Positions 12,085 to 23,980 of a DNA stretch of 64,000 bases are shown piece by piece. Below the pieces are notes generated by a model. It had not been told where the DNA came from. It made no database searches and worked only from the letters and a program-made list of their open reading frames with translations. The DNA comes from Helianthus annuus. Taxonomy: Eukaryota; Streptophyta; Magnoliopsida; Asterales; Asteraceae. The first letter of the stretch is position 1, and each line of letters begins with the position of its first letter. The stretch is taken from assembly GCF_002127325.2 (NCBI RefSeq), contig NC_035433.2, forward strand, positions 89,583,350 through 89,647,349. The letters are read 5' to 3'. Position numbers and translations under genes: made by a program.

Positions 12085-13065
12085 GAGGTTCCTCTACAAA
12101 GTGTATTTTTCCTACAAAGTGTAGGAAGTGATCTTGTATCATTGGATGAGTGTGTTTGATGGTTGAGATCATCTTGGTGACATTTTGGTAGTATGTGTGT
12201 CTTAAAAATATGATGATTTAATTAATTAGGGGTAGATGTGTCATTTAGCTTGTTTTAAACATGGAAATAATAGTCATCCCATAAATCACTCCACATTTCT
12301 AGCGATTCTCTCTCTCTCTCTCTCCTTCATGAAGAAACACAATGCTAAGAAACACATCGTGAATCATACAATATCACACATCGTGAAGAAAGCCAAGAAA
12401 ACATATCGTGAATCATACAGTATAACACAACGTCATTTAACTTGTATGGTGTGTTATACAATATAACACATCGTGAAGAACCCAAAAATTATATAACACA
12501 AGATCAAGAAACCACAAAAAGACACTAGTAAAACACAACGACAACAAATCCTCTAATTAATCCAATTATAAACTCCTAAAGCACAACGGTATTAGTCTGC
12601 TTGCTGTTAAAACACACTGTCAAGAAATCCTCCAACATTAATTCAATATCGTAATTATTGTTAGATAAATCATACAATTGCTACAACACATCAAACAAAA
12701 ATTCAAGTTATGCAATATCATAAAACTTTACCATCACCACAATCAACCATAACATTTGACACCATGATTTTGATCAGTAAAGATGTTATGAAGAACCAGA
12801 TGTAAGATGTAATATGAATACTCTAGGAATATGTTATATCAATTGTATAATTTAAATGAAACTGTCGATTTGATTTCAATGAGATATCTACTTTCCTTAA
12901 TTATCTGCTTAGTTAGTTAATCTATTAATATAATCCATAATTAAAATAATAATTAAATTACCTTAATACCCTTTTGATTAAAAACTCCAATTGCCACATG
13001 TCACATGTAGGAGACTTCCTACACTTTGTAGGAAAAAAAATGGCTTTGTAGCCAACTCCTGCCCT
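12081..13065. mobile_element. TA-bounded element, type 3 (subterminal-box family)
   Basis: Left end GGGTGAGGTTCCTCTACAAA, right end GCCAACTCCTGCCC. The word CCTACAAAGTGTAGGAAG at the left is mirrored by CTTCCTACACTTTGTAGG at the right. Inside the left end is TTTGATGGTTGAGATCATC; inside the right are ACCCTTTTGATTAA and CCACATGTCACATG. The elements at 58793 and 60603 carry the same boxes. The core has repeated TATAACACATCGTGAAGAA-like words. Non-coding. Confidence 0.75.
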
Positions 13066-14008
13066 ATATATATTATAGATTTTATAGATTAAAAACCCAA
13101 AAAAATATAATAGCCCAAAAAAAAAAAAAATTAAAAGCCCAAAAAATATTCAGCCTAACTTAATATTTAATATGAAAATCTAACCCTAAATCCTATTCCT
13201 AAAACAATATTCAGTCATATCATAATTCATATCGTCGCTCTGCCTCTAGTCTCTGACTCTCACTCTCTGGTTCACAGTCACACTCACACACACAAAAATA
13301 ACCCTAATCGTCGGACTCGTCACTCGCTACCATAATCGAAGATGATCTGATTGTGCTCCAGTCTTCAATCTGCAACATATCGCCGCTCCAGATTGTATGT
13401 ATGTTTCTGTTATAATTGTTTCTGTTATGTTATTATGTTAATTAATCGTCGAACCAACACAAATTGTATGTATGTTTCTGTTATAATTTATGTTTGTATG
13501 CAGTATGTATGTTTCTGTTACAAATGTTTCTGTTATGTTGTTATGTTAATTAATCGTCAAACCAACACAGATTATATGCATTGTTAAGAACATTTTTAGA
13601 ATCATGATTTGAGTTATGTATTGCTTTTGTTAATGAAGTGTTGGACATGTTTTAGTTAAGTTAGAATTTTTTTTTGTTGAACGAAGCCTTATAATTCAAT
13701 CGACCAAAACCAAGCGAAACGCTTGATTTTTTTAGGATTTGATAAAAACCGATCGAAACCGAGCCGATCGATTCAAATTCAATCCGAGTATGAGCATCAC
13801 TTTTGCGCTCGGTTTTGCAAATTCGATCCGCCCGGATCAGATTGGTTGTAACTCAATCCGAGCATGAGCAGACTCTCGATCGGATTGGATCGGCTCATGA
13901 ACACCCCTAATTCAAATCACTAACTTAGTTAAACAATGTATCGTTAACTTAGGGATGATTTTCGCAATTTCAAACATCAGGGACGATTTTAATAGTTTAC
14001 CATTTATT

Positions 14009-14474
14009 CTTTTTTTTTAATTTTCTTTTTTATCTTTAAATAAAAAATAGCTATAAATATAATATATATACATACATATATATATACACACACACTTATT
14101 ATTTAATATTCTTTTTACCTTTAAATAAAATAATAATAATAAATTAATTATAATATATATGCATACATACACACACACACACACTTATAATTTTATATAT
14201 ACAAAAACATCATACACACACTCTCTCTTCTATCATTCTCTTTTCTCCACCTCCATCACCACCATCGCCGCCGCCACAACCACTTTGTCTATCTCGACGC
14301 TCATACCTCATCTTCCCTACTCGCTATACCAAACATCAGTACCACACGTCTCTCCCATCGTACCAAACATCATTTAATTTATTATTATTTTTAGGAAAAA
14401 AATTATGTGTGTATATGTATATATACTATATTTATAATTATTTTTTTAAATATAAAATATAAAAAAATTAATGG
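14009..14474. other. No gene seen; AT-rich with a C-rich leader-like patch
   Basis: Flanks are AT-rich. 14220-14370 is C/T-rich (CTCTCTCTTCTATC, CCATCACCACCATCGCCGCC) and resembles a plant 5' untranslated leader or captured exon, but its open frame (72 codons from 14159) lacks recognisable content. Confidence 0.35.
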
Positions 14475-14622
14475 GTAAATTACCAAAATTGTCCCTGAGG
14501 TTTGGGAATTGCCAAAATCGTCCCTGAGTTAAGGATACATTTGAACTGAGTTAGTGATTTGGATGCAAATGCAACAAAAATGAAACATCCCAGAGACGAT
14601 TTTGACATTTTACTCTTTCTTT
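14475..14622. mobile_element. Short AAAATCGTCC foldback copy
   Basis: GGTAAATTACCAAAATTGTC at the left and GAGACGATTTTGACATTTTA at the right are inverted copies of the terminal word of the Mutator-like family at 16812. A second AAAATCGTCCCTGAG lies at 14514. It appears to be a small deletion derivative. Confidence 0.55.
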
Positions 14623-14728
14623 TTCATATATATTTTATGAATATTTTATTTCTCAAATATTTCCTTTATTAATAACTATTTAATATATCAATGATTCAAA
14701 CTCGTATAATATACGACTTTCTAACTTA

Positions 14729-14729
<1 letters not shown>

Positions 14730-14809
<80 letters not shown>
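14730..14809. repeat. (TA)n microsatellite, about 80 bp
   Basis: Perfect dinucleotide run with no recognisable bounded element on either side. Confidence 0.95.
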
Positions 14810-14811
<2 letters not shown>

Positions 14812-14871
14812 TGATTTGTTTAAAATATAAATAATTATAAACGAATAGCATTAAATAATAATGTAATTAAT

Positions 14872-16745
14872 TTTTTTTAAAGGGGTAAACTTCATTAAAA
14901 CAGGCCGGCCTGACCAAAAAACGCAGGACCACACCAAAAACCAACTACAACATATACAAAGGAAAATTACACCAATCTCTCCAAACAATGTTTCTATGTT
15001 TGGATCTACATTTTAACTAAAAAAAAATCCAAGTGATCTAAACTCCCCAAAATTTCCTCACTGTCGCCTCTTCCGTCTGCGAAAATCTTTTCATTCCTAG
15101 CTTTCCATATACACCAAACTGCCACGACAACAAGCCCACAGACTAACTCTTTAGTCTTCTTATCCCCACCTACACTTTTATGATAGTCGAGAATGTCCTT
15201 GAAAGAAAAAGCAAAAAACGGCGGAAGCTTAGCCCAAACGCATGACCGATTCCATACTTTTAGCGATATACTGCAAGCCGTGAAAATATGATCTACGGTT
15301 TCTGTCACTTCCCCGCAAAGAGCGCAAACATATGATTCAACCGCAATATTTCTCCTGACGAGAGCTTGTCTAGTCGGAATACGATCGAGCGCCGCCCTCC
15401 AAATTAAGATATTGCACTTAGCTGGAACCCATCCGCAACTCTTCGTCGGATACAAGTCTTCCTCGTTCAAAGTACCCAAAGCAATCCTTGTAAACAATTT
15501 AGTAGAGAACTGACCCGAAACATCTGGCTTCCACATCCATTTATCCTTCACTGAAGCTGTAAAAATACCGCCCAGCTGAACCGAACAGTTACCCAGCTCT
15601 GAAACTTCATCCGGGGATGACGGAGGTCTAGTCCACTTCCAGTTTTTGATATCTTCTTCTCCCTCCGCTGGTTACCGGTCACAAACCAAGCAGGATTTAT
15701 ACTTTTCTAGAGCAAACAGCCTTGGCCATTTAAACATAAGAGGAGACTCGCCGTACCAATGGTCAATCCAAAAATGAATACTACATCCATCGCCCAAAAC
15801 CCCTTTAATATGGTTGTGAATCCTCTTACCCTCAACCAAAACTTTGAACTCCATACTCATAATGTTTTTCCACACCCTAGACAAAGCCGGGTTGGATGGT
15901 AAACTCGACCATTTTCTGCTCCTACCATGACAAGTCGTAACGACTCTTCTCCAAATATTCTCCTCTTCCACCCTATATCTCCACACCCACTTCGCTAGGA
16001 GAGCGTCATTCACCATTTTGAGCTTACAGATACGTAACCCACCATATTTTTTAGGATGAGTAACTTTGTCCCAAGCAACCCAGTGCATTTTTCTAACCTC
16101 CTCTGAACCACCCCATAAAAAATTTCTCATAAGAGACTCCAACTTCTAGACCACTTTAACCGGCACTTTAAAAATAGAGAAATAATAGATGGGTAAACTT
16201 TCTAAGACCGATTTGATTAAAACCACACGCCCGCCGATAGACAGAGAATTTGTTTTCCAAGCAGCCAAATGATTTTTGAAAATCTGCACAATAGGATCCC
16301 AGTTTTTAACACGGTTCATGTTGGCCCCTAAAGGAATTCCCAAGTAGTTAAACGGAGAGTCCCCTTTTTTGCAACCCAAAACCGTAGCCAAATGATTAAC
16401 ATCTACCTCATTAACTCCCATACCAAACAAGTTAGATTGTTAAAATTAATTTTCAACCCTGAGCACGCATAAAAAACCCGAAGAATTCTGGCAATCATTT
16501 TAATGTTCTCCTCCAACCATTCCCCCACAATTAAAGCGTCATCCGCATAAAGGAGATGTGAAATTACCGGGCCCCCATTAGGTAACTTAACCCCCTTAAA
16601 CCTCCCCATGTCACAAGCTTTAGAAATAATGCAAGAAAATGCTTCCATAACAATAAGAAACAAGAAGGGCGAAGGAGGATCACCTTAACGGATACCTTTT
16701 CGGCATTGAAATTAAACATCTCTTTTTGATAATTATTGCTCGTTT
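14872..16745 (-). pseudogene. 5'-truncated L1-type LINE, minus strand
   Basis: Reads right to left. RT core at 16403-16663 (ISHLLYADDALIVGEW, catalytic YADD, preceded by an interrupted GIRxGDPPSPFLF near 16700). Next comes the RT distal part at 16146-16430 (PFNYLGIPLGANMNR, GGRVVLIKSVLESLP). A region with RNFLWGG and WVAWDKV follows at 15672-16142, and the zf-RVT domain with the C-terminus at 15006-15551 (WVPAKCNILIWRAALDRIPT, CALCGEVTETVDHIFTAC, WKARNEKIF). Stops or frame changes separate the pieces. It ends in an A-rich tail, seen as TTTTTTTTAAA on the plus strand near 14872. No target duplication was found. Confidence 0.85.
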
Positions 16746-17064
16746 ATCTAATTTGATAGGGCCTTTTTTTTTGATAGAGTTTAAAGACTATAGTTGAACA
16801 CTTTAAACTAAGAGTTAATTGCCAAAATCGTCCCTGAGGTTTGGGCAGGTTTGCCATTTTCGTCCAAAATGACACTTTTGTACCAAATTGCCCCCAACGT
16901 TTGTAACTTTTTGTCATTTTCATCCAAACCACTAAATTAGTTTATTTTTCTGCTAAGTTGAGGATATTCGGATGAAACTGACAAATATAAAACCACAGGG
17001 ACGATTTTGGCAATTTACTCTAACTCTTTTAAATTTCTTTTATTTAATTAATTTTGATACATAT

Positions 17065-19430
17065 TGTCACACCCTCAAAATCCACAAGCGGAGTATCACC
17101 GCTTGGAGGCGTGACTGACCAGGATCAAGCCACCAATCATATTGAACAATATATTTAAAATAGATAATATCCAATCACGCAATATAATTGGTGTTCGAAA
17201 ACGAGTTAACCAAGTTCAAAATTAAACAGCGGAAGCATAAAACGTAAAACCAAAACATAAGTTCAATAAGTTCATAAAGTTTAAATGTTTAACGTGGAAC
17301 TCTACAGTCCATGTCCCACAGCGACCACTCCTCGTGCAAGCTCCATCTAGGTACCTAATGACCTGCAAGGCATGTAACAAGGAGTCAACAACAATGTTGT
17401 GCGAGTTCACAGTTGGTTGTTTAGTTTTAAAAGTTTGTTTTGAAAACCATAAGTTGTTTCGTAAACCACGAGTTAACCAGTATCTTTGTTTTTCCCCAAA
17501 CCATATCCATAATCAGTGGGGGCTTCCCCATGTGAACCACTAGACTGTTACCATATCGACAACTGACGAAAGTAAGTTGTGCCCTAAGTCAATGTCTATC
17601 ATCATTGACTGAGTGCCCAGATCCATTAGTACACGCCTGTCCTACCGGCACGGTGTGAGGCTTGTCAACCCTAATAGCGCTATTAACTAATGACCCGCTC
17701 GCCATTGGCCTGGCGATTAAGTCGGTATAAAAATGAGGGACTTCATGATAGAGTTTTGTCTAGTAAGTTTTAAGGTTGTTGTCCTACCCAAGGAGGACGA
17801 ACGTACGTATTCTACCCAAGGAGAATACGCAGGATTAATATTGGCATCCTCCCCATGGAGGATGGCGGTACATATCCTACCCAAGGAGGATATGTAGGTT
17901 CTGTTTTAATTTATTAACCCATTCCCAACCACCGGGAATCCCATGCCTTAGAAAGTGTGTGTGAACTCACCTTGGTTTGCTCGGTTAGATTAGTTACTCT
18001 AATAATCAGGAATTAAGCACGTCCTAACATGGTACAGATAACAATCAGTTTCCTTTGTAAATGGAGGTGTCCATGCTATTTAGCATGTCATTTTCTTTTT
18101 CGAAGTAATCACAATAACCATCAACAAACACTTTACATCACCAAGAGCAAAAACTATATGCTTTATATAATAATCATGAACTTGATATTTCACAAAAAAC
18201 GCCTAGTAACTTGGTAAAGTGTTTAGTGGGTTTAGTTACCCTACAAAGTGTGTTTACTTCTATTAAAATCTCATTCTTGCAAAGGTTTGGTGTTTACAAC
18301 TTGTAAACATAATTTACAAAAAATGTTTATCCATAGCATTTTCTTGTTTCTCTAGGGTTTATTTATTTGTCTTTCTACTAAAATATAGTGTAAGTTTAAT
18401 AAAAAACCATGATCCTTCAAGAATCATCTTTTTAACTTGGTTTCTTTTAGAAAAATCATTCACAACTCTTGGATTTACAAGTTTACTAGTTCACTTGGTT
18501 TGTCACTTTACAAGAAAATCATTTCGCTTTCAAGTTCATGTTTGATCAAGAAGATGATTATTTCATGTAAACCCATAATCACCTTCTAACTTGTTAAACC
18601 ATGTTTTTAATCATACTTTAACAAGCTCCATATGATGATCAACATCATATTATCAAGAAGTCAACAATCAAGTGCCATGCATGTATTTAACCACATTACT
18701 TTAACAAGATTTCATCATCTTTAAGTTTCATGTTCATGATTCTTGTTTAAGTCTTTTAGTGTTCATGTTCTTTATAACAATGTATATCTTTGAGTGTTGA
18801 AGTAAAAAGTAGTAGCAAGAAGCTTACAACTAGCTCAAAGGCTAGGGAAGATCACTAGAAAAAGATGATGAAAAATGGATGATGAAAGCAAAGGATGAAG
18901 GTTCTTCAACTTCCTCAAACACCGAGCTCCATGAATCACCTTCTAACATTTGAATTAAGCTTAAAAATGGAATGTTGGTGGTTGCAAGGTGGTGGTGGTG
19001 GCGGTTCTAAGGTGAGCCGAGAGGGAGAGAGAGAGAGGTTGAGGGAGTGGGGTGAAGTTGAGTGTTGAAGTGAGAAAAATGATATGAAATGATCTTTATA
19101 ATCTATGCCCCATACTTATAATCTCTTTCCCTCAATATCATGTCCAAGTAAACAAGCAACAATCTAATAAAATATTGAAATAAAATCTTGGTGGGGTCCT
19201 TCTCTTTGGACCGTAAATGGCATGAGAGGGGGGGGGGGTTTATTGTAATTTTGTGGGTAAGTAGGTAAATGGTTAGGGTGTTGAGTGTAATATCTAGTGT
19301 ATTATTTGTATGACGCTTTATATAATGTGTTGGGGGTATTCGGGGACCATAACTAGTCCAAAAATAATAAAACAATGTTTCTGGCAAAATTTTGGTGTTC
19401 CGGTTAATGTCCGGTTGTTTGGTTAGATAC
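17065..19430 (-). repeat. 3' LTR of the degenerate chromovirus, left part
   Basis: From TGTCACACCCTCAAAATCC to ...GGTTAGATAC, where the nested LTR element enters. It continues at 23589. Short frames in it are not genes. Confidence 0.9.
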
Positions 19431-22229
19431 TGTAACACCCCGTGTTTTCCAAAAGTCAAAGTCAAAGTCAAGTGTTGACTGTTATTGGAATTAAAGATTA
19501 ATAAAGATTAATTTCATTTTAGTTTCATTTTGATTTTCGTATTATTTGGAGTAAGTGTTGTATAATCAAACTAATCGACCGATAATCGAACGGTGAATCA
19601 ACGATCGACTGTGAATGATAGGAAGTAACAACGCAATAAAGCTAATCAATCAATAATCAAGCTAATCAAATCAATCATCGAACTCAAGTGTGGGGATTTT
19701 AATGCTTTTATACGTGTGTGTGTGCCTTATGTGTTACTTGTGCATGTTTACTTTTTATGTTAAAGTGTGTGGTGAATCAATCGAATCAATCAAGACTCAA
19801 AGGTGAATCAAACTCAATCGAAGTCGAATCTAAATCGTGGTGTAAGGATGCTTGTATGTTAAATATAGTAGTTGGAACTAAAAGTAATTTGATTAGGAAT
19901 TCTATCATTCTCAAATCATCGTTCATCGAAGTCGAAATATCGAAAATCGTCGCGAAACACTCAAAAACCAGGCAAGCCGATCGAACAGGACAACCTGATC
20001 GAACAGGCTAGCCGATCGAACAGGCTGTTCGATCGGACAGCTGCTCGATCAGGGATGCTGTTCGATCAGCTGACCTTTCCTCTTTTGGAAGCCTATAAAT
20101 AGGGCTGTCCTTGTCAAACTTTCCACTTTTGGAAAAGCTCTGACCGACCAGCCTCTTCTTCTCACTAAATCTCAGATTTCTCTCAAACCGGTAAGTATTT
20201 CACTCTAATCTTTGTACGTTTTTGTTCATTAATCGATTCTCCATCTTTCTATCTTTCAAAATCCGAATTTCATCCATGAAATCACCAAGATCTAGGTGTT
20301 CTTGAGTGATGTCATCATGGTGTTCTTGGTGTTCATCAAGAACTTCATGTTCTTGACTTCATTCAACCATGAATAAGCTAGATCTAACCGATTTCCACAT
20401 CAATAACTTAAAATCTACCAAAGATCTTAACATTTCACGGTGGGAAAAGGATTGGAAGATGAGTTTTCATCTATCTTTCAACTCTTTTACACTCAAAAAA
20501 GGTGAAAACGAGCTGAACCGATTTATAAATCAATCCAAACAAACACATGGTTCAAGATTCGGGTTCTACCAAGAGATATACCGATTTCGGGTTAAACGTT
20601 AAACTTGGGTTCCAAACCGTCTCTGACCGAGTTTGGGTGATTCCTGCTCGAGTCAGTAGGCTAAGTGGGGATTTCAGTTTTGTGGTTCAACTCGTAGTCA
20701 AAATATCTCTAAAACACCAACAAACAACGGGAATAACCAAGTGTTAAGTGATAAGTTAACCGAATCGAGAAGCTGGCCGAACGGCTAGGCTGTTCGATCG
20801 AACAGCCCAACCGAACGACTATGCCAGCCGATCGACTAGGCTAACCGATCGACTAGCACTTAGACCCACCAACTCACAAGGTGTAGTATTGACGAGGTAC
20901 TGTTCGATCGACTATGCCACTCGATTGTAATTATTACTGCTCGGATCATGAGATACTATACTTCAAAACACTTAGACTTTTCGAAACATGGGAATGTCAC
21001 CCGATCGAACATGCCAACCGATCGAGTGACATATTTGAAAACAATGAAGTGCTAGCCGATCGGTTGGGCTAACCAATCGAACAGCTGTTCGATCGGCCAA
21101 CCTGAAAGGTAGTACAAACCATCATACACAAACACATCCTTCACATCAAAGGGAGAAACAATCCACTTGAAGGAACCAGCCGATCGAGCCAGCCGGCCGA
21201 TCGAATGGATGTTCGAACGGACTTTCAAACCGATCGAACAGCCCACTCGATCGAACTGCTGTCCGATCGAATGGCCTACTCGATCCAAGTACATTGTATA
21301 CTTTTCCGCGTTACTCATCGTTGTGTTATCGAACCATTCAGGCTAACCTATTCTCAGTGCTCCCTTCAATCCACGTCAACCACTGTGAGTATACTCGATC
21401 CCTTTTTGCTTTCAGCACTTTTGGGTGTTACATACGTAATCTATCAAATCCACAAACAACACAAACTATTTGAAACGCTAACCTACTTGCATGTATTACT
21501 TGTCTAAATGATTGCTGTTTATTATGTTTACACGTGGAGTGCTATCTACCTGCTTTAGCAACGTAGTACTATAGTTTGGACTCAGCACCCGTTCCCACGG
21601 GGGTTGCTAACGACAATTACTTGCATGGATTACGGTGGTAATCATGTATTGCGAACTGTCTCGGACAGTCAACTCGAAGTCGTTGGTATCGATGGTCCCA
21701 TGTTGATAATTTACATGCATCGTTTGCCCTTGTGTACGTGCTTGGTTATGCGTAAACTATTCGAACTCTATATGCTATATCAAACTTGTGTACTCACCTT
21801 TACATTATATGTATTGACTTTTATTTTAACGTATGTGACATGTGTTTAAGCTACTAGCGTGCTAGGGAAGCGAGGCCATAATAAGCTTCTAGGAGTCTGT
21901 GACCTTAGGACAGTGTCCACGTACCTGCTCCAGGGCCATAATTATCTGTAGATCTTGTACTGGCACCTGTAGTCAGTAAGATTTACGGATAGCTGTCTAG
22001 AAGTCTTAAAACAATATTTATATTCGGTTTGTAATAACTAAGAACATGAGTTGTCGGAACAGTTCCCATATTGTTTAGCTGATTTCTATGATAACTTGTT
22101 ATTGTTTGGGACACGGTATGGGACGTGTTATTTAACTGAATTATATGATAGTTGTTGTGGAAACTTCTGAACAATCTGTTTCGCTCAGTGCCGCGCCCCG
22201 ATGATTCCGCCATCGGTTGGGGTGTGACA
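19431..22229 (+). repeat. 5' LTR of nested element (2799 bp)
   Basis: Defined by TG...CA ends, the TSD on its left and the primer site immediately to the right. Very long for an LTR. The TATA box sits about 660 bp in, leaving some 2.1 kb of presumed R/U5. Two stretches (about 19976-20080 and 20760-21300) are packed with CGATCGAACAG and its complement CTGTTCGATCG, giving many potential hairpins. Confidence 0.88.
20093..20102 (+). promoter_or_regulatory. TATA box in nested LTR
   Basis: CTATAAATAG, a textbook plant TATA element at the position expected for the U3/R promoter of this plus-oriented LTR. The truncated 3' LTR lacks the equivalent region. Confidence 0.7.
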
Positions 22230-22232
22230 GAT

Positions 22233-22245
22233 TGGTATCAGAGCC
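22233..22245 (+). other. Primer binding site, initiator-Met tRNA
   Basis: TGGTATCAGAGCC begins 3 bp after the 5' LTR end. This is the usual plant LTR-retrotransposon site complementary to the 3' end of initiator methionine tRNA and primes minus-strand DNA synthesis. Confidence 0.9.
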
Positions 22246-22392
22246 ATAACTATAGGGAATTAGGTTAGACACGATCTAGTCCGGATCGCTGTCTTAGAGA
22301 CCTAGACTATAGTTAGGAACCAAGAGACCAAGTTTATGTGCTTATTTTATGTTGTTTCCTTCTATTCTATCATTACATCCGAACTCCGAGCC

Positions 22393-23583
22393 AAACAATG
22401 AAGTGCTAGCCGATCGGTTGGGCTAACCAATCGAACAGCTGTTCGATCGGCCAACCTGAAAGGTAGTACAAACCATCATACACAAACACATCCTTCACAT
22501 CAAAGGGAGAAACAATCCACTTGAAGGAACCAGCCGATCGAGCCAGCCGGCCGATCGAATGGATGTTCGAACGGACTTTCAAACCGATCGAACAGCCCAC
22601 TCGATCGAACTGCTGTCCGATCGAATGGCCTACTCGATCCAAGTACATTGTTTACTTTTCCGCGTTACTCATCGTTGTGTTATCGAACCATTCAGGCTAA
22701 CCTATTCTCAGTGCTCCCTTCAATCCACGTCAACCACTGTGAGTATACTCGATCCCTTTTTGCTTTCAGCACTTTTGGGTGTTACATACGTAATCTATCA
22801 AATCCACAAACAACACAAACTATTTGAAACGCTAACCTACTTGCATGTATTACTTGTCTAAATGATTGCTGTTTATTATGTTTACACGTGGAGTGCTATC
22901 TACCTGCTTTAGCAACGTAGTACTATAGTTTGGACTCAGCACCCGTTCCCACGGGGGTTGCTAAGGACAATTACTTGCATGGATTACGGTGGTAATCATG
23001 TATTGCGAACTGTCTCGGACAGTCAACTCGAAGTCGTTGGTATCGATGGTCCCATGTTGATAATTTACATGCATCGTTTGCCCTTGTGTACGTGCTTGGT
23101 TATGCGTAAACTATTCGAACTCTATATGCTATATCAAACTTGTGTACTCACCTTTACATTATATGTATTGACTTTTATTTTAACGTATGTGACAGGTGTT
23201 TAAGCTACTAGCGTGCTAGGGAAGCGAGGCCATAATAAGCTTCTAGGAGTCTGTGACCTTAGGACAGTGTCCACGTACCTGCTCCAGGGCCATAATTATC
23301 TGTAGATCTTGTACTGGCACCTGTAGTCAGTAAGATTTACGGATAGCTGTCTAGAAGTCTTAAAACAATATTTATATTCGGTTTGTAATAACTAAGAACA
23401 TGAGTTGTCGGAACAGTTCCCATATTGTTTAGCTGATTTCTATGATAACTTGTTATTGTTTGGGACACGGTATGGGACGTGTTATTTAACTGAATTATAT
23501 GATAGTTGTTGTGGAAACTTCTGAACAATCTGTTTCGCTCAGTGCCGCGCCCCGATGATTCCGCCATCGGTTGGGGTGTGACA
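22393..23583 (+). repeat. Truncated 3' LTR of nested element
   Basis: Matches 21039-22229 at a constant offset of 1354 bp, with about three substitutions by eye (near 21299, 21609 and 21840 versus 22653, 22963 and 23194). The start is abrupt: AAACAATGAAGTGCTAGCC joins internal sequence at about 22393. Mirror-image short frames in both copies are not genes. Confidence 0.92.
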
Positions 23584-23588
23584 GATAC

Positions 23589-23942
23589 CGTTTCGTTAAA
23601 GTGCTAAGTTATTCCGTATAGTGTCTTTTATGTAACTATTTGAAACACTTTTAATTCCCAACACTTAGGAAAACATACAGGACCGTTTTGTCAATTTTCT
23701 GCACAAGACTAGTATGTTAAAAAGCTGAAAAATGCAGAAATCATAAAGCAGTTACGTCATCAGTTGTAATTAAGCACAATCATTAAGCACAATTTAATAT
23801 TAATTAATCGTACGGATACCTGCAAGTACGAGGGTTGTCACATTCTCCCCCTGTTAAGAAAATTTCATCCCGGAATTTAGCACGTGGTTACTAAGGAAGC
23901 TAGTTAAGTTGCGTGGTTTCCTGGTTTTCCTGGGGTGTCACA
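23589..23942 (-). repeat. 3' LTR of the degenerate chromovirus, right part
   Basis: Resumes the LTR after the nested element and ends GGGGTGTCACA, followed by the polypurine tract of the element. It includes a second, internal polypurine/hairpin unit at 23836-23878. Confidence 0.9.
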
Positions 23943-23956
23943 TCATCCCCCTGTTG
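23943..23956 (-). other. Polypurine tract of the degenerate chromovirus
   Basis: On the minus strand AACAGGGGGATGA directly precedes the 3' LTR start TGTGACACCCC. The purine run primes plus-strand synthesis. The hairpin at 23962-23980 lies just upstream. Confidence 0.75.
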
Positions 23957-23961
23957 GTTTG

Positions 23962-23980
23962 GAATTTCGTCCCGAAATTC
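23962..23980 (-). other. Hairpin next to the polypurine tract
   Basis: GAATTTCG-TCC-CGAAATTC, a perfect 8-bp stem with a 3-nt loop, overlapping the EFRDEI codons at the end of the polyprotein. Equivalent hairpins with altered but still paired stems occur at 31556, 35761 and 35843. Confidence 0.6.

Larger units (their letters stand above)
11882..13909. mobile_element. hAT-type non-autonomous element
   Basis: Left end TAGGGTTGTTTAAACTGCTC, right end GGCTCATGAACACCCCTA, flanked by a perfect 8-bp duplication ATTCAAAT at 11874-11881 and 13910-13917. Subterminal regions carry GATCG/GAGCCG-rich words. The body is split by a TA-bounded element (12081-13065). No transposase frame is visible; the longest open frame is 78 codons near 13351 and looks repeat-derived. 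Confidence 0.88.
11742..14008. mobile_element. AAAATCGTCC foldback element hosting a hAT insertion
   Basis: Left end GCCAAAATCGTCCTTAGAGG near 11751; right end CAGGGACGATTTTAATAG near 13978. These are the terminal words of the Mutator-like foldback at 16812-32651. The two halves are separated by a complete hAT-type element (11882-13909). A T run of about 27 lies at 11809-11835. Non-coding. Confidence 0.6.
19431..23583 (+). mobile_element. Nested LTR element, internally deleted (4.15 kb)
   Basis: Begins TGTAACACCCCGTGTTTTCC and ends GTTGGGGTGTGACA, flanked by a perfect GATAC duplication (19426-19430, 23584-23588). It contains a full 5' LTR (19431-22229), a primer site, only about 160 bp of internal sequence, and then a 3' LTR lacking its first 1.6 kb (22393-23583). 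No gag or pol. Probably an autonomous gypsy element reduced by a deletion from just after the primer site into the 3' LTR. Confidence 0.9.

Noticed and set aside
19970..20080. Regularly spaced CGATCGAACAG words resembling a CRISPR array
   Set aside because: Plant LTR context, irregular spacing and inverted copies; no spacer-repeat structure.
21205..23203. Paired identical frames of 76-100 codons in both halves of the nested element
   Set aside because: They repeat because the LTR is repeated. The sequence is LTR, the frames contain no known domain, and similar frames occur on both strands.
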